A DNA stretch of 64,000 nucleotides from the NCBI GenBank assembly GCA_903772945.1, contig CAICTM010000135.1:45675-109674 (forward strand), written 5' to 3'. The DNA comes from Seminavis robusta (lineage: Eukaryota; Bacillariophyta; Bacillariophyceae; Naviculales; Naviculaceae). Below the pieces are notes generated by a model. That model saw nothing but the letters and a program-made list of their open reading frames with translations, was not told where the DNA came from and did not search any database. Shown here one piece after another: positions 37,691 to 48,210 of the stretch. A program made the translations under genes and the position numbers. Position 1 is the stretch's first letter. Each line of letters begins with the position of its first letter.

Positions 37691-39968
37691 ATGAAAAAGG
37701 AAGGAGAAGAAGCTGCCATTTTGAACAGGGATGAATCTGTTGGTACCGGTAGCACAGATGACCCCCAAGGAACAGAAGCAGAAACGGACTCTGTTGTTTT
37801 GAATATTCTTACCAATTTGCCCACTTGCTTTGGAAGCCACACAGTTTGAAAGGGATGAAGACACAATAGGTAGTGAAGCCAAACAACAACAAGATGACCA
37901 AGAAGAAAATATGAAAATTGTGGCAGATCAGGCCAGCTTGGCAGCTGCCACAGAAGAAGAAGATCTCCATAATCAAGAACCACCAGACATGGCAAACAGC
38001 GACTGCCTTCTGCAAATAGCTGCAGAAATAAATGAAGCTGCCAAAATGGAAAAATTTGCTGCTGCCAGAGCCCATCCTGGAATTGCCAATCATGCTGCAG
38101 CAAGCAGTAGTAGTTCCAAAGGCACTACTACAAACAACAATATGGATCATTCTGCCACGACAGCACTTGCTAACAGTGCCAACAAAGCTCAGCTCAGCTA
38201 CACTCCACAAAGACACCGATTAGCGTTTTTCTCAGAGGGAAAGACAGTTGCTGCGAGTATTTCTGGATCGGCAACAGCACAAATGTTGGCGGTGGACAAG
38301 GATCTCGAGCAAGAATACGAAAACACGGATTGCAAATATGTCATGCAAATGGCAATCGAATTCAATGAAACTGCCAAAGAAGAAAAATATGAAACTGCTG
38401 CAAATTCTCGAAATGCAGCAAATTCGACGGGACAAGGTGTAGGACATAATCGGCAAAGTGCAGAACTTGCAACAGTACTACCCGGAGCACTGTCAGCAGC
38501 ACTACCAGAACCTCTACCACTACGACCTCTTCCACTACGGAGGCAACAGTTGCATCAGCCGTCAAGACCAGGGGCCTACTTGGGACTACCGGGAGAAGAC
38601 TTACAACGTGCAACTACATCCCTACAATATTCCCTTGTGGGTGCCGCTGCAACTGTGGACCGTTAGTGCAAGCAAATAGGTGATCCAGATCATCATAATT
38701 CTTCTGCAATGACTGAACCGGGTGATGTGGGACAACCCGTCAGCAGCACCACCACCACCAACAACAACAACAACAACAATCCATCAACAAATGACCCACA
38801 ATTGACAGTGGCAAATCTTGTTCTCGAAGATCCAGAAGAGGAACTAATACGGCCCACTGCAGATCCAGTCAATCTACAACAAGCTCAGCAGAGAGGACAA
38901 AAGAGGCAAAAACAGAGGCTGATGTTTATTCTCTTCTTTGTCATGTTGTTAATTGTGGGAGCAGTCATTGTGGGAGCTGTGGCTGAAACTCAAAAAACAA
39001 GGTGCCTGATGTGGTTGTCCTCGAGTCAACTGAAAGTCCAACGGTTTATGGCTCCATGGCTCCTTCTGAAGGGCCATCCTCTGCACCCACTGGATCTCTG
39101 GACATGCTGTTGGATAGCCTACCAGACTACACTTTGGCAAGAATCAACAATGGCAGCGACACACCTCAGTGGAGAGTATGGAATTGGCTAGCCAATCAGC
39201 ACCAAAATATCACGTTTCTTCCAGAATGGAGGAAGGTGCAGCTGTTTGCTCTTATTGCTACCTTCTTCTATGCCTTTGAGGGAGACAATTGGAACCCTTT
39301 GATAAAAGGCAGTGGATGGATGGATGACACAAAGGATGAGTGTGATTGGTTCTCCAGTGGGTTTGGATGGTTTGGAGCTGGCTGACTTGTTTAATGATGA
39401 ATTTAGACTTCTATCTGTATGGGAAATTTCATACATGGAATCTCAAGAATCTACACCTCCCTGCAAGAGTCAAGGACAATTCACATCTCAGGATCTGCAA
39501 GACCTGCAGGTTTGTGGTCTTTCCCCATATTTGCCACCTGAGATTGCACTCTTGACTTCTTTGTCTCTTGTGTCTCTTGAAAACTTGGGGGCCAATGCCA
39601 TTGCTGGGCCAATTTCATCTCTGTTACCAACAGAGCTTTATGAGATGACTGGATTGAATATTTTGTTCTTAAAGGATAATCAGTTGACCGGTCCAGTTCC
39701 TTCCGAGCTAGGGCTCCTGACCTCACTGACCAAGCTTGGCCTCTCTAAAAATCATTTGACCAGTCTGATTCCTTCTGAGATTGGACTGCTGACCTCATTA
39801 GATACTCTTGGCCTTGGTTCCAATCAATTTTCTGGTCCAATTACTTCAGAGCTGGGGCTCCTGACCTTGTTGAAAGAGCTTCGCCTTGATTCAAACAGAT
39901 TGAGTGGTCCACTGCCTTCTGAGCTTGGAAAGTTGACAGCTTTATATGTGCTGGAGTTTGGTAACAAT
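37691..39968 (+). pseudogene. LRR transmembrane protein, 5' part of a disrupted copy
   Basis: This is a relative of the LRR gene at 29257: cytoplasmic start beginning MKKEGEEAAILNRDES at 37691, a polar region, a membrane helix (LMFILFFVMLLIVGAVIVGA, about 38920-38980), the EGPSSAPTGS segment, a WRVWNWL...FFYAFEGDNW cap and about seven LRRs ending at 39963. The reading is spread over several frames: there are shifts near 37830, 38650, 38995 and 39385, and a stop directly after GWFGAG. The final repeat is cut in the middle (LEFGNN) by the LTR element that starts at 39969. With stops in the 3' part as well, I call the locus a pseudogene; it was probably already decaying, or has been since. Confidence 0.75.
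39964..39968 (+). repeat. Target-site duplication, left copy (ACAAT)
   Basis: ACAAT directly precedes the first LTR and recurs at 44395-44399 directly after the second LTR. A 5-bp duplication is usual for LTR retroelement integration. It could be read as 6 bp (ACAATC) if the LTR starts one base later. Confidence 0.7.
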
Positions 39969-40500
39969 CGATAACTTTTAGGAGCGAGAGCTCTGGATCC
40001 CGTCAGAGATAGCTCCAACAGCTATGCTGGCCTACAGCTCCAGCACCCACAGCTGGCTTATCTCCAGCCAAAGCAGCAAGAAAGGATCGTCCTTTCTACC
40101 ATAGTTAAGAAAATAGTACGAAAGATTGAGACCGATCCTGATTAGCTTGTAGCCCCTTTGATACCGCAGCAGTTGATACCAATCCTGTTGAGGCCGGGCA
40201 GAAGCAGTAGGAGGTAGCAGATAGTACTGTTCCCAGACTGCCACTGCACGATTGAATAACGAAGGCCCCCAGCTCCTGAGGAGAGCTGGCCCAAAGGGTC
40301 CAGCAGAGAGCTCTGCTGGCCCTCTTGTCTGACTGACAGGGCCAAGTCCTTGGTTTGGTGCCTACTGGAGGTGTTGGATACTCCTGAGGCACGACAAGGC
40401 TCCCCAAACTGCCTGACTACCGCTGTCCCTGAGGAAGGGTTTCAGCGAGGTCCAGTCCACTACTTGGGTATTGGAACTGATCCTTCAAAGAAACTTAATG
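39969..40500 (+). repeat. 5' LTR
   Basis: Begins CGATAACTTTTAGGAGCG and ends AAACTTAATG. Compared with the 3' LTR I count about a dozen differences, including single-base indels (ACAGCTGG/ACAGTGG; CAAGAAAGG/CAAGAAGG; TTGGATAC/TTGGAATAC) and substitutions. The ends form an imperfect inverted repeat (CGATAACTTTTAGG against CAATAAGTTTCTGG, 10 of 14 matching). A minus-strand frame beginning MAVWEQYYLLPP is open in both LTRs but has no other support. Confidence 0.85.
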
Positions 40501-40501
40501 G

Positions 40502-40514
40502 ATTAACAGTCGCA
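40502..40514 (+). other. Candidate primer-binding site (tRNA-Asn anticodon arm)
   Basis: ATTAACAGTCGCA lies one base after the 5' LTR. Its reverse complement, TGCGACTGTTAAT, reads as the 5' anticodon stem TGCGA, the loop CTGTTAA with anticodon GTT, and the first base of the 3' stem. It matches the tRNA-Asn anticodon arm as I remember it from budding yeast. Drosophila copia is primed by a tRNA half ending near position 39, exactly the geometry here. Inference only; the diatom tRNA has to be compared. Confidence 0.55.
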
Positions 40515-41917
40515 TAGAATTCAGGCAGTTTTAAGGGAAGGAGAGTCTCCAGGCTGACAAGGAGATCTCCACAATACAACAATCAGTGCTACACTACAGT
40601 TACAGTTGATTTCATTGGAATTTGGTGCTGACTTCAAGCCTACTTTTGAAGTCCTAAGTCAACAACCTTGTGGTCAATTCTGAGAGTTCCAGCCTTCACC
40701 ACAGTGACAGGAACCTTTGACTTGACCATACACCAATCTACAACTCCAACAGACATCCCATTGTCATTGCCAAAAAGACCTACATTCTCAACCTCATTGA
40801 CACGACGCCATTGACTCGAGAGTCGAGAGGTAGCTTCGTGCTTCGTGTTGCCACGAAAGAGGAAAAGCAGTCAATTCACTCGAAAGAAGAAGCGGTTACC
40901 GTGAAGGGGTCTCGGAGAACAGGAGACTTATCGGTTCGCACCCCTTTGGCAACTGAGACGAAGTCTTTTACGTCTCAAGGAATTTTGGTACTTATCACGG
41001 GAAACAGCACGATATCTCTTTTGGATCCGGGCTTATTCCTTTCTACCAAATTTACCGAATTTCGTGATTTATTGCACAGTACACGGCATATATCTTCAGG
41101 ATCGCCGTGCAGTTTTGAGTGTCACGAGCTTCCGTCCTGTACCGGATTCAGCCTTTCTCGGAACGTTGAAGAAGTCCTTTCGGAAGCCGATCAGCCAATC
41201 AAAACGCCCGTGCAGTTTTCGAAGTTCACCGTGCAGTATTCGATTGATACGGTACTTATCGCGAGTGCACTGAGTCAGTTTTGCACGACCGAAACGCTTC
41301 CTTACCGATCCGAGAGCTTCCGGTACCGGTTTTGCGCATATACAACAAAGTTCCCCATATCGAAAGCAGGCTCGGCTTGCGTAATCTGATTGCGCCTCAC
41401 ATTTTAAAGGTTTTACGTGGTCGAGTCATTGAAATCGCGAAATCGCGATCTTTCACGGAGCGAACTACAGAGCAACTGTGGCACGAAGCACGAAGAGAGT
41501 AACTCGAGGACCACGGAGAGACGAACGAAGACGTTCGAGGCAACAAGAGTATCACCACCGGAACCGCCATCCTTTATTTAGTCAGTGGGTACCATCACCT
41601 TGGATTCTGGGAGCTTTTGTGGGGAGATTCATTGGTCCCAGTAAGCTAGCTTCCAGTGAGGCAAAATCTCACAAATCCAAGCCAGTTTGCAGCACTACAG
41701 CAATTCAGGAAGCAGGTTCCAGACCCTTTACCTGGTCTACCTTATTCCAACATACATAGATTGAATTTCCTAGGCCCATAGCAAGGCCCCTGGAAGTCTC
41801 CTTTGTGGTTTCCCAGCTACAGTTGAGCCAACCTTTATTGCACTGCAACAAGAGCCGAGATCCAGTGTTGCCACCAAGTACAGCCTACACCTCTTCCTTG
41901 GCAGAAAGAAAGCAACC
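40515..41917 (+). other. Long leader region of the LTR element
   Basis: About 1.4 kb without a supportable gene. The frame at 40811-41389 (192 codons) has no recognisable features. The part 40800-41480 is rich in TTCG/CGAA and includes GCCAATCAAAACG, resembling host promoter DNA, while its flanks look different; it may be a captured host segment. It could also hold packaging signals. Confidence 0.45.
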
Positions 41918-43438
41918 ATGTCACTCTACATACCCGCAGTGACTCCTCCACCATCACGGAAGGCCTCGAAGGCTAGAGAACCAAGGAAACAGGATAGCCC
42001 AAGAACAACTAGCCACACTCCCCCTACAACCCGGGAGGATACGGTTCAGGCCATCATGAAGAGTCTGGATGAGCAGCACACCTCCATCCAAGCCCTTGGC
42101 ACCACCCTTGATACTCTCATTGAAGAGCAACAGTGGTGCATTCATCAGCTGCTTGACAAGTCCCTTAGTCGAAACCTCGAGAAGATCAATGGAAAAGCAG
42201 CTGCCCTTAGGCAGAAAGCAGCCGCGACCAGGAGGCACAACCGGTACCACGCATCTCCCAAGCGCGATGGTGGGGATTTGCCTGCCACTAGTGTCAAGCC
42301 CACGCAGCGGCGACTGGCAGAGGCCCTCTTTGCTTCCAACAACAAAAGCAATGTAGCCACAGCGCCACCCACCGGTATTGGCGGCAGTCCTGAGAACTCC
42401 CAGCATCCAGCTCCCAAGCCAGACTGCTGTGGAAAGCTACCTGTCACTTCCTCTTTGACCGGTGCCACCACCAACTACCAGCCACAGCCAGCTTGTGGAG
42501 AGCCGCCAGCCACCCATCCTTTGCGAGTCACAGCGGCGAACAACCAGCTGCCCACTGCCACTCCCTTGGTTGCTCCAGTGCAACCATTTGCCCTAGCTGA
42601 TGCTCCCAATGCATCACTGGGTGATGGGGAGATTACAGAGCTGCCTACTTTCAGCTCCAGTAGTCACCCAGCTTCTACATTGGCTCATGGGGAGGCTAGT
42701 ACTGTAGCCAACAGCAACAACAATTCTAGCAACAACGATTCTAGCTGGACGATTCCACCATCCCAGGAAATCCCGCATGTAATCAACACAACGGCTGTCC
42801 CTTCCAAGCAGGACCGCACGTCCTTTGGTAGACCCACGACAACCAACCCATGTTGGATGCCCCACGGTTTGCCCATCAAGGCGACACACAAGGCAACCAA
42901 CGCGGTTCTAGCAGAGCCACCTCTCTTTGGTACTCCCAGTGCCACCAGACTCGTGCCAAACGAGAGGATCCCTTTGCAAGCAAGTGCACGACCAAGGCAG
43001 GATGCTTTCAAGCAGACAGCTTCCAGGGCAGGTCGTGCAACAACCAACCTTGGCTGGAGATCCAAGTGTCCACCACGTCGAACGACACCAGAGATTCCCG
43101 GCTTGGTCCATCCCGGACCACCTCTCTTTGGTACTCCCAGTGCCACTAGGCTTGTGCCAAATGAGAGGATCCCTTTGGTAGCAATGCCACCCAGTCGACC
43201 ATCCCTTTGTCGACAACCACCACCACCGTCTGACAGCAGCAACAATGCCACACCACAGGATGAGTCCAAGGTTCGAACCACCATGGTCTCAGTCTCCCAT
43301 GTCTCCAAGGCAATGGGGAGTCCTCAAGTGTTTGGCATGTGGTTCCATCATGTGTTTGCTTCCATGATGGCCCATAGGATTGGAGCCCTCCAGTCTGTAC
43401 TGCTAGCACCGTCCCTGGATTTTCGGACGGGCAACTAG
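41918..43438 (+). CDS. Unrecognised ORF of the LTR element (gag-like by position)
   Basis: A 506-residue frame with a good ATG (AACCATGTC), the only long frame of the element. The first 90 residues are basic and helical (TVQAIMKSLDEQHTSIQALG, LLDKSLSRNLEKINGKAAAL) and could be a coiled-coil oligomer domain. The rest is Pro/Thr/Ser/Asn-rich and probably disordered. A 20-residue segment, PPLFGTPSATRLVPNERIPL, occurs twice (about residues 335-354 and 401-420); the DNA of these copies is nearly identical, so it is a recent internal duplication. I see no zinc knuckle (C-x2-C-x4-H-x4-C), no protease motif and no polymerase. By position it could be a capsid/nucleic-acid-binding protein; it might instead be a captured host gene. 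The C-terminus (MGSPQVFGMWFHHVFASMMA) looks folded. Confidence 0.7.
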   Translation: MSLYIPAVTPPPSRKASKAREPRKQDSPRTTSHTPPTTREDTVQAIMKSLDEQHTSIQALGTTLDTLIEEQQWCIHQLLDKSLSRNLEKINGKAAALRQKAAATRRHNRYHASPKRDGGDLPATSVKPTQRRLAEALFASNNKSNVATAPPTGIGGSPENSQHPAPKPDCCGKLPVTSSLTGATTNYQPQPACGEPPATHPLRVTAANNQLPTATPLVAPVQPFALADAPNASLGDGEITELPTFSSSSHPASTLAHGEASTVANSNNNSSNNDSSWTIPPSQEIPHVINTTAVPSKQDRTSFGRPTTTNPCWMPHGLPIKATHKATNAVLAEPPLFGTPSATRLVPNERIPLQASARPRQDAFKQTASRAGRATTNLGWRSKCPPRRTTPEIPGLVHPGPPLFGTPSATRLVPNERIPLVAMPPSRPSLCRQPPPPSDSSNNATPQDESKVRTTMVSVSHVSKAMGSPQVFGMWFHHVFASMMAHRIGALQSVLLAPSLDFRTGN

Positions 43439-43864
43439 ACTACGTTCCTGTCTGGTACAGCCCATCCATCCCATCCGTCAAGGGGCATGATTGCGGGGCA
43501 AGAAGGCCGCTCCACTGAGAGCTTGCCACCGCTGAATTCGGCCTGTGGCAAAGCCACAATATTTGTCTACATATGAAGAAAACAAACAACAGCTATGATA
43601 GCAACCAGCACCGCCGACACCTACCTAGTCTGGCCATGCTGATGAAGCAGGCAACCCCTTTGCCTACCTTTGGTCCAGCAACCGACCAACCATGCAAGTC
43701 CTCCACTTGTGAGATCTCCAATCTCACATTGTGTTCCACTAGCAGTCGATGCCGAGTGCCCATGAATGTTCCGTTCATGGGGAGAGTATGTATTGTAGTT
43801 AGTTAGTAACTAATCGTATATCGTGCATTCCCATGAGAGCGGATCCATACGCACTCGTGGGGAG
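43439..43864 (+). other. 3' untranslated region and polypurine tract of the LTR element
   Basis: No gene. The purine run GGGGAG at 43859-43864 directly precedes the 3' LTR and is the best candidate for the plus-strand primer, which fixes the element's orientation as plus. Confidence 0.55.
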
Positions 43865-44394
43865 CGATAACTTTTAGGAGCGAGAGCTCTGGATCCCGTC
43901 AGAGATAGCTCCAACAGCTATGCTGGCCTACAGCTCCAGCACCCACAGTGGCTTATCTCCAGCCAAAGCAGCAAGAAGGATCGTCCTTTCTACCATAGTT
44001 AAGAAAATAGTACGAAAGATTGAGACCGATCCTGATTAGCTTGTAGCCCCTTTGATACCGCAGCAGTTGATACCAATCCTGTTGAGGCCGGGCAGAAGCA
44101 GTAGGAGGTAGCAGATAGTACTGTTCCCAGACTGCCACTGCACGATTGAATAACGAAGGCCCCCAGCTCCTGAGGAGAGCTGGCCCAAAGGGTCCAGCAG
44201 AGAGCTCTGCTGGCCCTCCTGTCTGACTGACAGGGTCAAGTCCTTGGTCTGGTGCCTACTGGAGGTGTTGGAATACTCCTGAGGCACGACAAGGCTCCCT
44301 GAACTGCCTGACTACCGCTGTCCCTGAGGAAGGGTTTCAGCGAGATCCAGTCCACTACTTGGGTATTGGAACTGAACCTTCCAGAAACTTATTG
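43865..44394 (+). repeat. 3' LTR
   Basis: Copy of the 39969-40500 sequence in the same orientation, beginning CGATAACTTTTAGGAGCG and ending AAACTTATTG, immediately followed by the ACAAT duplication. Differences to the 5' LTR are listed there. Confidence 0.85.
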
Positions 44395-44399
44395 ACAAT
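44395..44399 (+). repeat. Target-site duplication, right copy (ACAAT)
   Basis: Pairs with the left copy at 39964-39968. Removing the element plus one ACAAT copy restores an uninterrupted LRR reading (…FGNN-QLSGKIPSE…). Confidence 0.7.
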
Positions 44400-45598
44400 C
44401 AGTTGAGTGGCAAAATCCCATCAGAATTTGGCCTCCTGACTTCATTGATACAGATTTGACTTGCTGTCAATAAACTCAGTGGCTCCATTCCTTCTGAGCT
44501 TGGGCTCCTGACCTCATTGGATTCTCTTCCACTTAGCTTCAATTAATTGACCGGTCCACTGCCTTCGGAGCTTGGGCTTCTGCCCTCATTGAATGGTCTT
44601 ACCCTTAGTGGTAATCAGTTTACTGGTCCACTGCCTTTGGAGCTTGCTCTCTTGCATCTCTGGATATACTTTTACTTTTTGAAAATCAGTTGAGTGGACC
44701 AGTTCCCTCTGAGCTTGGAAAGTTGACCTTGTTGACAGAACTTCAGCTTCGTGATAATCGGTTGACGGGGACAATTTCTTCTGAGCTGGGGCTTCTGGCG
44801 TCGTTGGATCGGCTTTATCTTCATGGAAACCAGTTCACTGGCAGAACACCTTCTGATTTTGAGGCACTCACTACTTTAACTACGCTGTGGTTGAATAGCA
44901 ACCAGTTCACTGGCTCAGTTCCCATGGAGCTTTGGCTCTTGACGTCGTTGTCGGAGCTTTACCTTGATGACAATCAGTTTTCCGGCACAATCCCAACAGA
45001 AGTTGGCATAATGACATCACTTACATCCCTGAATCTTCACAACAATAACCTGACAGGGACCCTGCCAATCCAGCTGAATCGTTCCATGGGGTTGAGACTA
45101 TATGGGAAACAGTTCTCAGGAACTGTCCCAGGGCATCTTTGCTCTTTTCTATGGTGTGATTGTTCCCTAACTGAATCTCCCCCCGTTTCCACCTGTACTG
45201 ACCTCAAAGAGGCTCCACCGGATTGGCCTGGATGATCACCAACCAGAGATGCTGCTGTCATGCTCAATATCAAAACTGATGATTTTCCAGAAGAAACATC
45301 ATGGGTTTGGCAGAAGGAAACCAATGTGACTGATGTTTGGGACACACTGGAATCAGGTGGTCCACTGGTATTTCCAGAGCATGTTTACTCCTCTCTCTTC
45401 CAAGTGAACAACCACACAGCCTACAGAGTGGTCGTGTCTGACAGTTTTGGTGATGGAGTCTACATCCCTGCATGGATCACTCTGACAGCCTCGAACAAAA
45501 AAGTGTTGTATTCTTTGGTAGCTGGGGAGGCCTTCTCTCAAATCACCATTGATGTTCTGGTTGGAGCAGATGGATCTTTTGATATTCTACAACTCTGA
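44395..45598 (+). pseudogene. LRR transmembrane protein, 3' part of the disrupted copy
   Basis: Resumes the LRR array exactly where the element interrupts it. The first repeats hold in-frame stops (TGA at about 44457, TAA at about 44542) and a frame shift near 44655. A longer open part, 44690-45235, gives seven LRRs (SGPVPSELGKLTLLTELQLR and on) and a Cys-containing end (LCSFLWCDCSLTESPP...CTDL). After one more shift the frame 45260-45598 gives a C-terminal domain with aromatic and acidic strands (TSWVWQKETNVTDVWD, YRVVVSDSFGDGV), which looks like a beta-sandwich cap absent from the LRR protein at 29257. This confirms that the locus no longer makes a full protein. Confidence 0.75.
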
Positions 45599-46376
45599 TT
45601 AGGTGTTACATATTCTATAGGTAAACAACCATGCATGTTATATTGTGCTGCTCAACATACAGGTATAACGAGTTCAGACAATTCAGGTGAGAGGTGCTCT
45701 GAGGACATGACTCCTTTAGGTTTGAGATAGTGAGAGCTGGCTATAGATAACTGTGGAGGAAGCCAACCTTTGCTTTATGTACGGTACTGTTGGTCTCTAC
45801 CGGTGCTGGCCAGACATCCGCTGTAGCAAACAACAAAAAGCCTCAACGGATATGCGTGTGGAGACAACGCCTCAATGATGCTAGGCAGGATTTCTTGACA
45901 GCTCTGCTGGTATCCGTACCGGTACACTGGTTAGGGGTCAGGGTAAAATTGTCCCGCCTGACATGATCCAAAGCCTGAAATGATGCAAAATGCATGGATC
46001 CTACTCCAAACCTTTTGTAGAGAACGATTTTGCTTTGCGGAACCTTTGCGTTTGAAGCAAACCATTCTGTGATAGCTCTACACAGTCCTACTGGAAGCCA
46101 GAACACAGCTATATCCGGCAATATTAATAGGATTCATTTTTTATGTATGTATCAGTGCTCTCTCAGCAGAAAAACCTCCTTTGGCGCCAGTTGATTCCAT
46201 TGCCGTCGGAAATAAATTGTCTCTTCCGTCATTGGGCCATTCACACACATTCTTCCTTCTTCAAACCAATCAATCCATCCGAATGGCCAAGGAGTTTTCC
46301 TTCGTCTCATTTATTATAACTCTACTCCAAGCACTTTCTCCTCCGTTCCATAGTGATAACTAACAATCAGAATTAC
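45599..46376. other. Intergenic, no gene seen
   Basis: Space between the dead LRR gene and the 3' end of the cystathionine-enzyme gene. Short frames only. Confidence 0.45.
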
Positions 46377-47765
46377 TTACAACTGATTCAGCGCTTCATC
46401 TAACGAACGGATCAAATCGTCGGGATCTTCAATTCCCACCGAGATTCGGATGAAACCATCGGTAATCCCCACCTTCATACGATCTTCCCGTAGCATATTG
46501 GCATGCGTCATGACGGCACAGGCGGTAATGATGGATTCGGTGGCACCTAGATTTTCACACAGCGTCCAGGGTCGTTTGATGGTATCCATGAGTTTAATGG
46601 CAGCCTGGTCTCCACCCACAACGTCAAACATGGCCATGCCACCGTGCAAATTATCGCGATGTTGACGATCGGCCAATTCCTTTTGCGGATGCGATGCCAA
46701 TCCGGGATATCGGACGCGTTCCACCTTGGGGTGCGATTCCAGAAAGGTGCAAATTTTCATGGCGGAACTGGATTGTTGTCTGATGCGTAATCCCATGGTT
46801 TTCATGGACTGCAACATCATGTAGGCAGTCATAGGTGACATGATGGATCCGTGCATGTTTTGTACCAACTTGATGCGTTCGTAGAGTTCGGGTGTTTTGG
46901 CAATAAGAGCTCCCCCGACGCCCATGTTGTGTCCATCGTAGTACTTGGTCAACGACTGAATGGTGAGATCGACGCCGTGATCCAGGGGTCGCATGACGTA
47001 GGGAGTGGCAAATGTGGAGTCACAGACGTGCAAGATTCCGCGCCTTTTGGCAATTTCGGAAATGGCATCTAGATCCGCCAGGGTAATGGTGGGGTTGGTG
47101 GGTGATTCGCTAAAGATGAGTGTGGTATTGGGCTGGATGGCCGCTTCCACATTGGCCGGATCGGTAAAATCGACAAACGAAAATTCCATCCCAAAAGGTT
47201 GAAATTGTTCACGACAAATGCGATTGGTTCCACCATAACTGCAGTTGGTAATGACACAATGGTCCCCCGTTTTCATAAAGGCATTGATACAGGCAGCCGT
47301 TGCTGACATGCCAGTGCCTTCAAAAAAAAAACAGTCAATAAGATAGATGTGGGTATAAATAATGGTTAGGAGGGTTAGAAAACAAGGATATCATAGGTAT
47401 AGCCATACCCCAAAATTCATGGTAAACATAATGATGATAGTGATAAACTTACCGACACAGATGGATCCGTGGCCATTCTCAATGTGGGCCACTTTTTGCT
47501 CTAGCACAGATACCGTGGGATTGTTGGTTCTGGAATACGAGAATCCCTTGTCCAAGTATTTATCCACACTTTCCTGCACAAATGTCGTGGACAGGTATAC
47601 GGGGGTCAAGATGGCACCCGTCTTTTCGCAGGGAACAATCCCGCCATGGACAATATCGGTATCCAACGAAACATTGGGAATCCAACCCTTGTCGGCCGTG
47701 GAAAAGGCACGCACACAGTTCTGGCGTGAAACTGCCTTGGCACAAGCTCTACTTGCAAGCATCAT
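46377..47765 (-). CDS. Cystathionine gamma-lyase/gamma-synthase family enzyme, two exons
   Basis: A PLP enzyme of the Cys/Met metabolism family, acting in transsulfuration. Exon 1 is 47765-47453; the intron 47452-47318 (135 bp) has donor GTAAGT and acceptor TTTGAAG behind a long T-run; exon 2 is 47317-46377. Joining restores GSICVGTGMSATAA in phase and gives 417 residues, the usual family length plus a targeting peptide. The start MMLASRACAKAVSRQNCVRA has the Arg/Ala/Ser make-up of a mitochondrial presequence. Landmarks: FSYSRTNNPT (Tyr/Arg of the phosphate cup), SESPTNPTI, CDSTFATP, and SLTKYYDGH, whose Lys binds PLP. The end (MTHANMLREDRMKVGI, then IRISVGIEDPDDLI) is closer to gamma-lyases than to plant gamma-synthases, but the exact reaction cannot be fixed from sequence alone. 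Confidence 0.88.
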
Positions 47766-48210
47766 GGTTCTTCTTCTTCTTCTTCTTCTTCACAGATAAT
47801 CAGTACCACTCTTTCTCTTCTCTCCTACCAAAGCAGTTCTTCTTCCAACAATAAATGTCTATCCGTCGACATCTGCCAATGCGCATCATCCATCGCCCAT
47901 CAACCTCCCACGTCCTTCAAGGAATTTTGGTTCATCGGTATCTTCGACCTCTGATGATTGAGGCCGTGCGTCATTGCGTTTTCGGGTTCCAGATTCTGAT
48001 TCCAAACCTCATTACCTGATATTCTGTGGAATTAACGAAAAGCTCACTTCTTAATGCCTTCACTCCAAGTTTTTTTAATCCTGCAATACTGCAATACAGG
48101 ATTATGCTGGTAAGAACGTGTTCGAACGTTGTCTGTATGCAACTGTACGTAGACTACACGTGTACCGGTACTGTAAGCTATGTCACACGCTACATAGCTA
48201 GCTACCGGGG
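47766..48210. other. Intergenic, no gene seen
   Basis: Promoter side of the enzyme gene. A CTT triplet run directly abuts its start codon (47768-47790). Palindromic TACCGGTA near 48164. Confidence 0.4.

Larger units (their letters stand above)
39969..44394 (+). mobile_element. Non-autonomous LTR retrotransposon, complete
   Basis: A 4.4-kb element with two LTRs in direct orientation (about 532 and 530 bp, roughly 98% identical by eye), ACAAT target duplications on both sides, a candidate primer-binding site one base after the 5' LTR, a purine run GGGGAG directly before the 3' LTR, and one long frame (41918-43438) on the plus strand. I see no reverse transcriptase, RNase H, integrase or protease, so it would need enzymes from another element. 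The LTR ends are CG...TG instead of TG...CA. It sits inside an LRR codon. High LTR identity points to recent insertion. Confidence 0.85.

Noticed and set aside
40032-40345. Minus-strand frames beginning MAVWEQYYLLPP in both LTRs
   Set aside because: The frame is open in both LTR copies only because they are duplicates; no domain, and length differs between copies through indels.
40811-41389. 192-codon frame inside the LTR element
   Set aside because: No recognisable feature, unusual composition, overlapping frames equally open; more likely leader or captured DNA.
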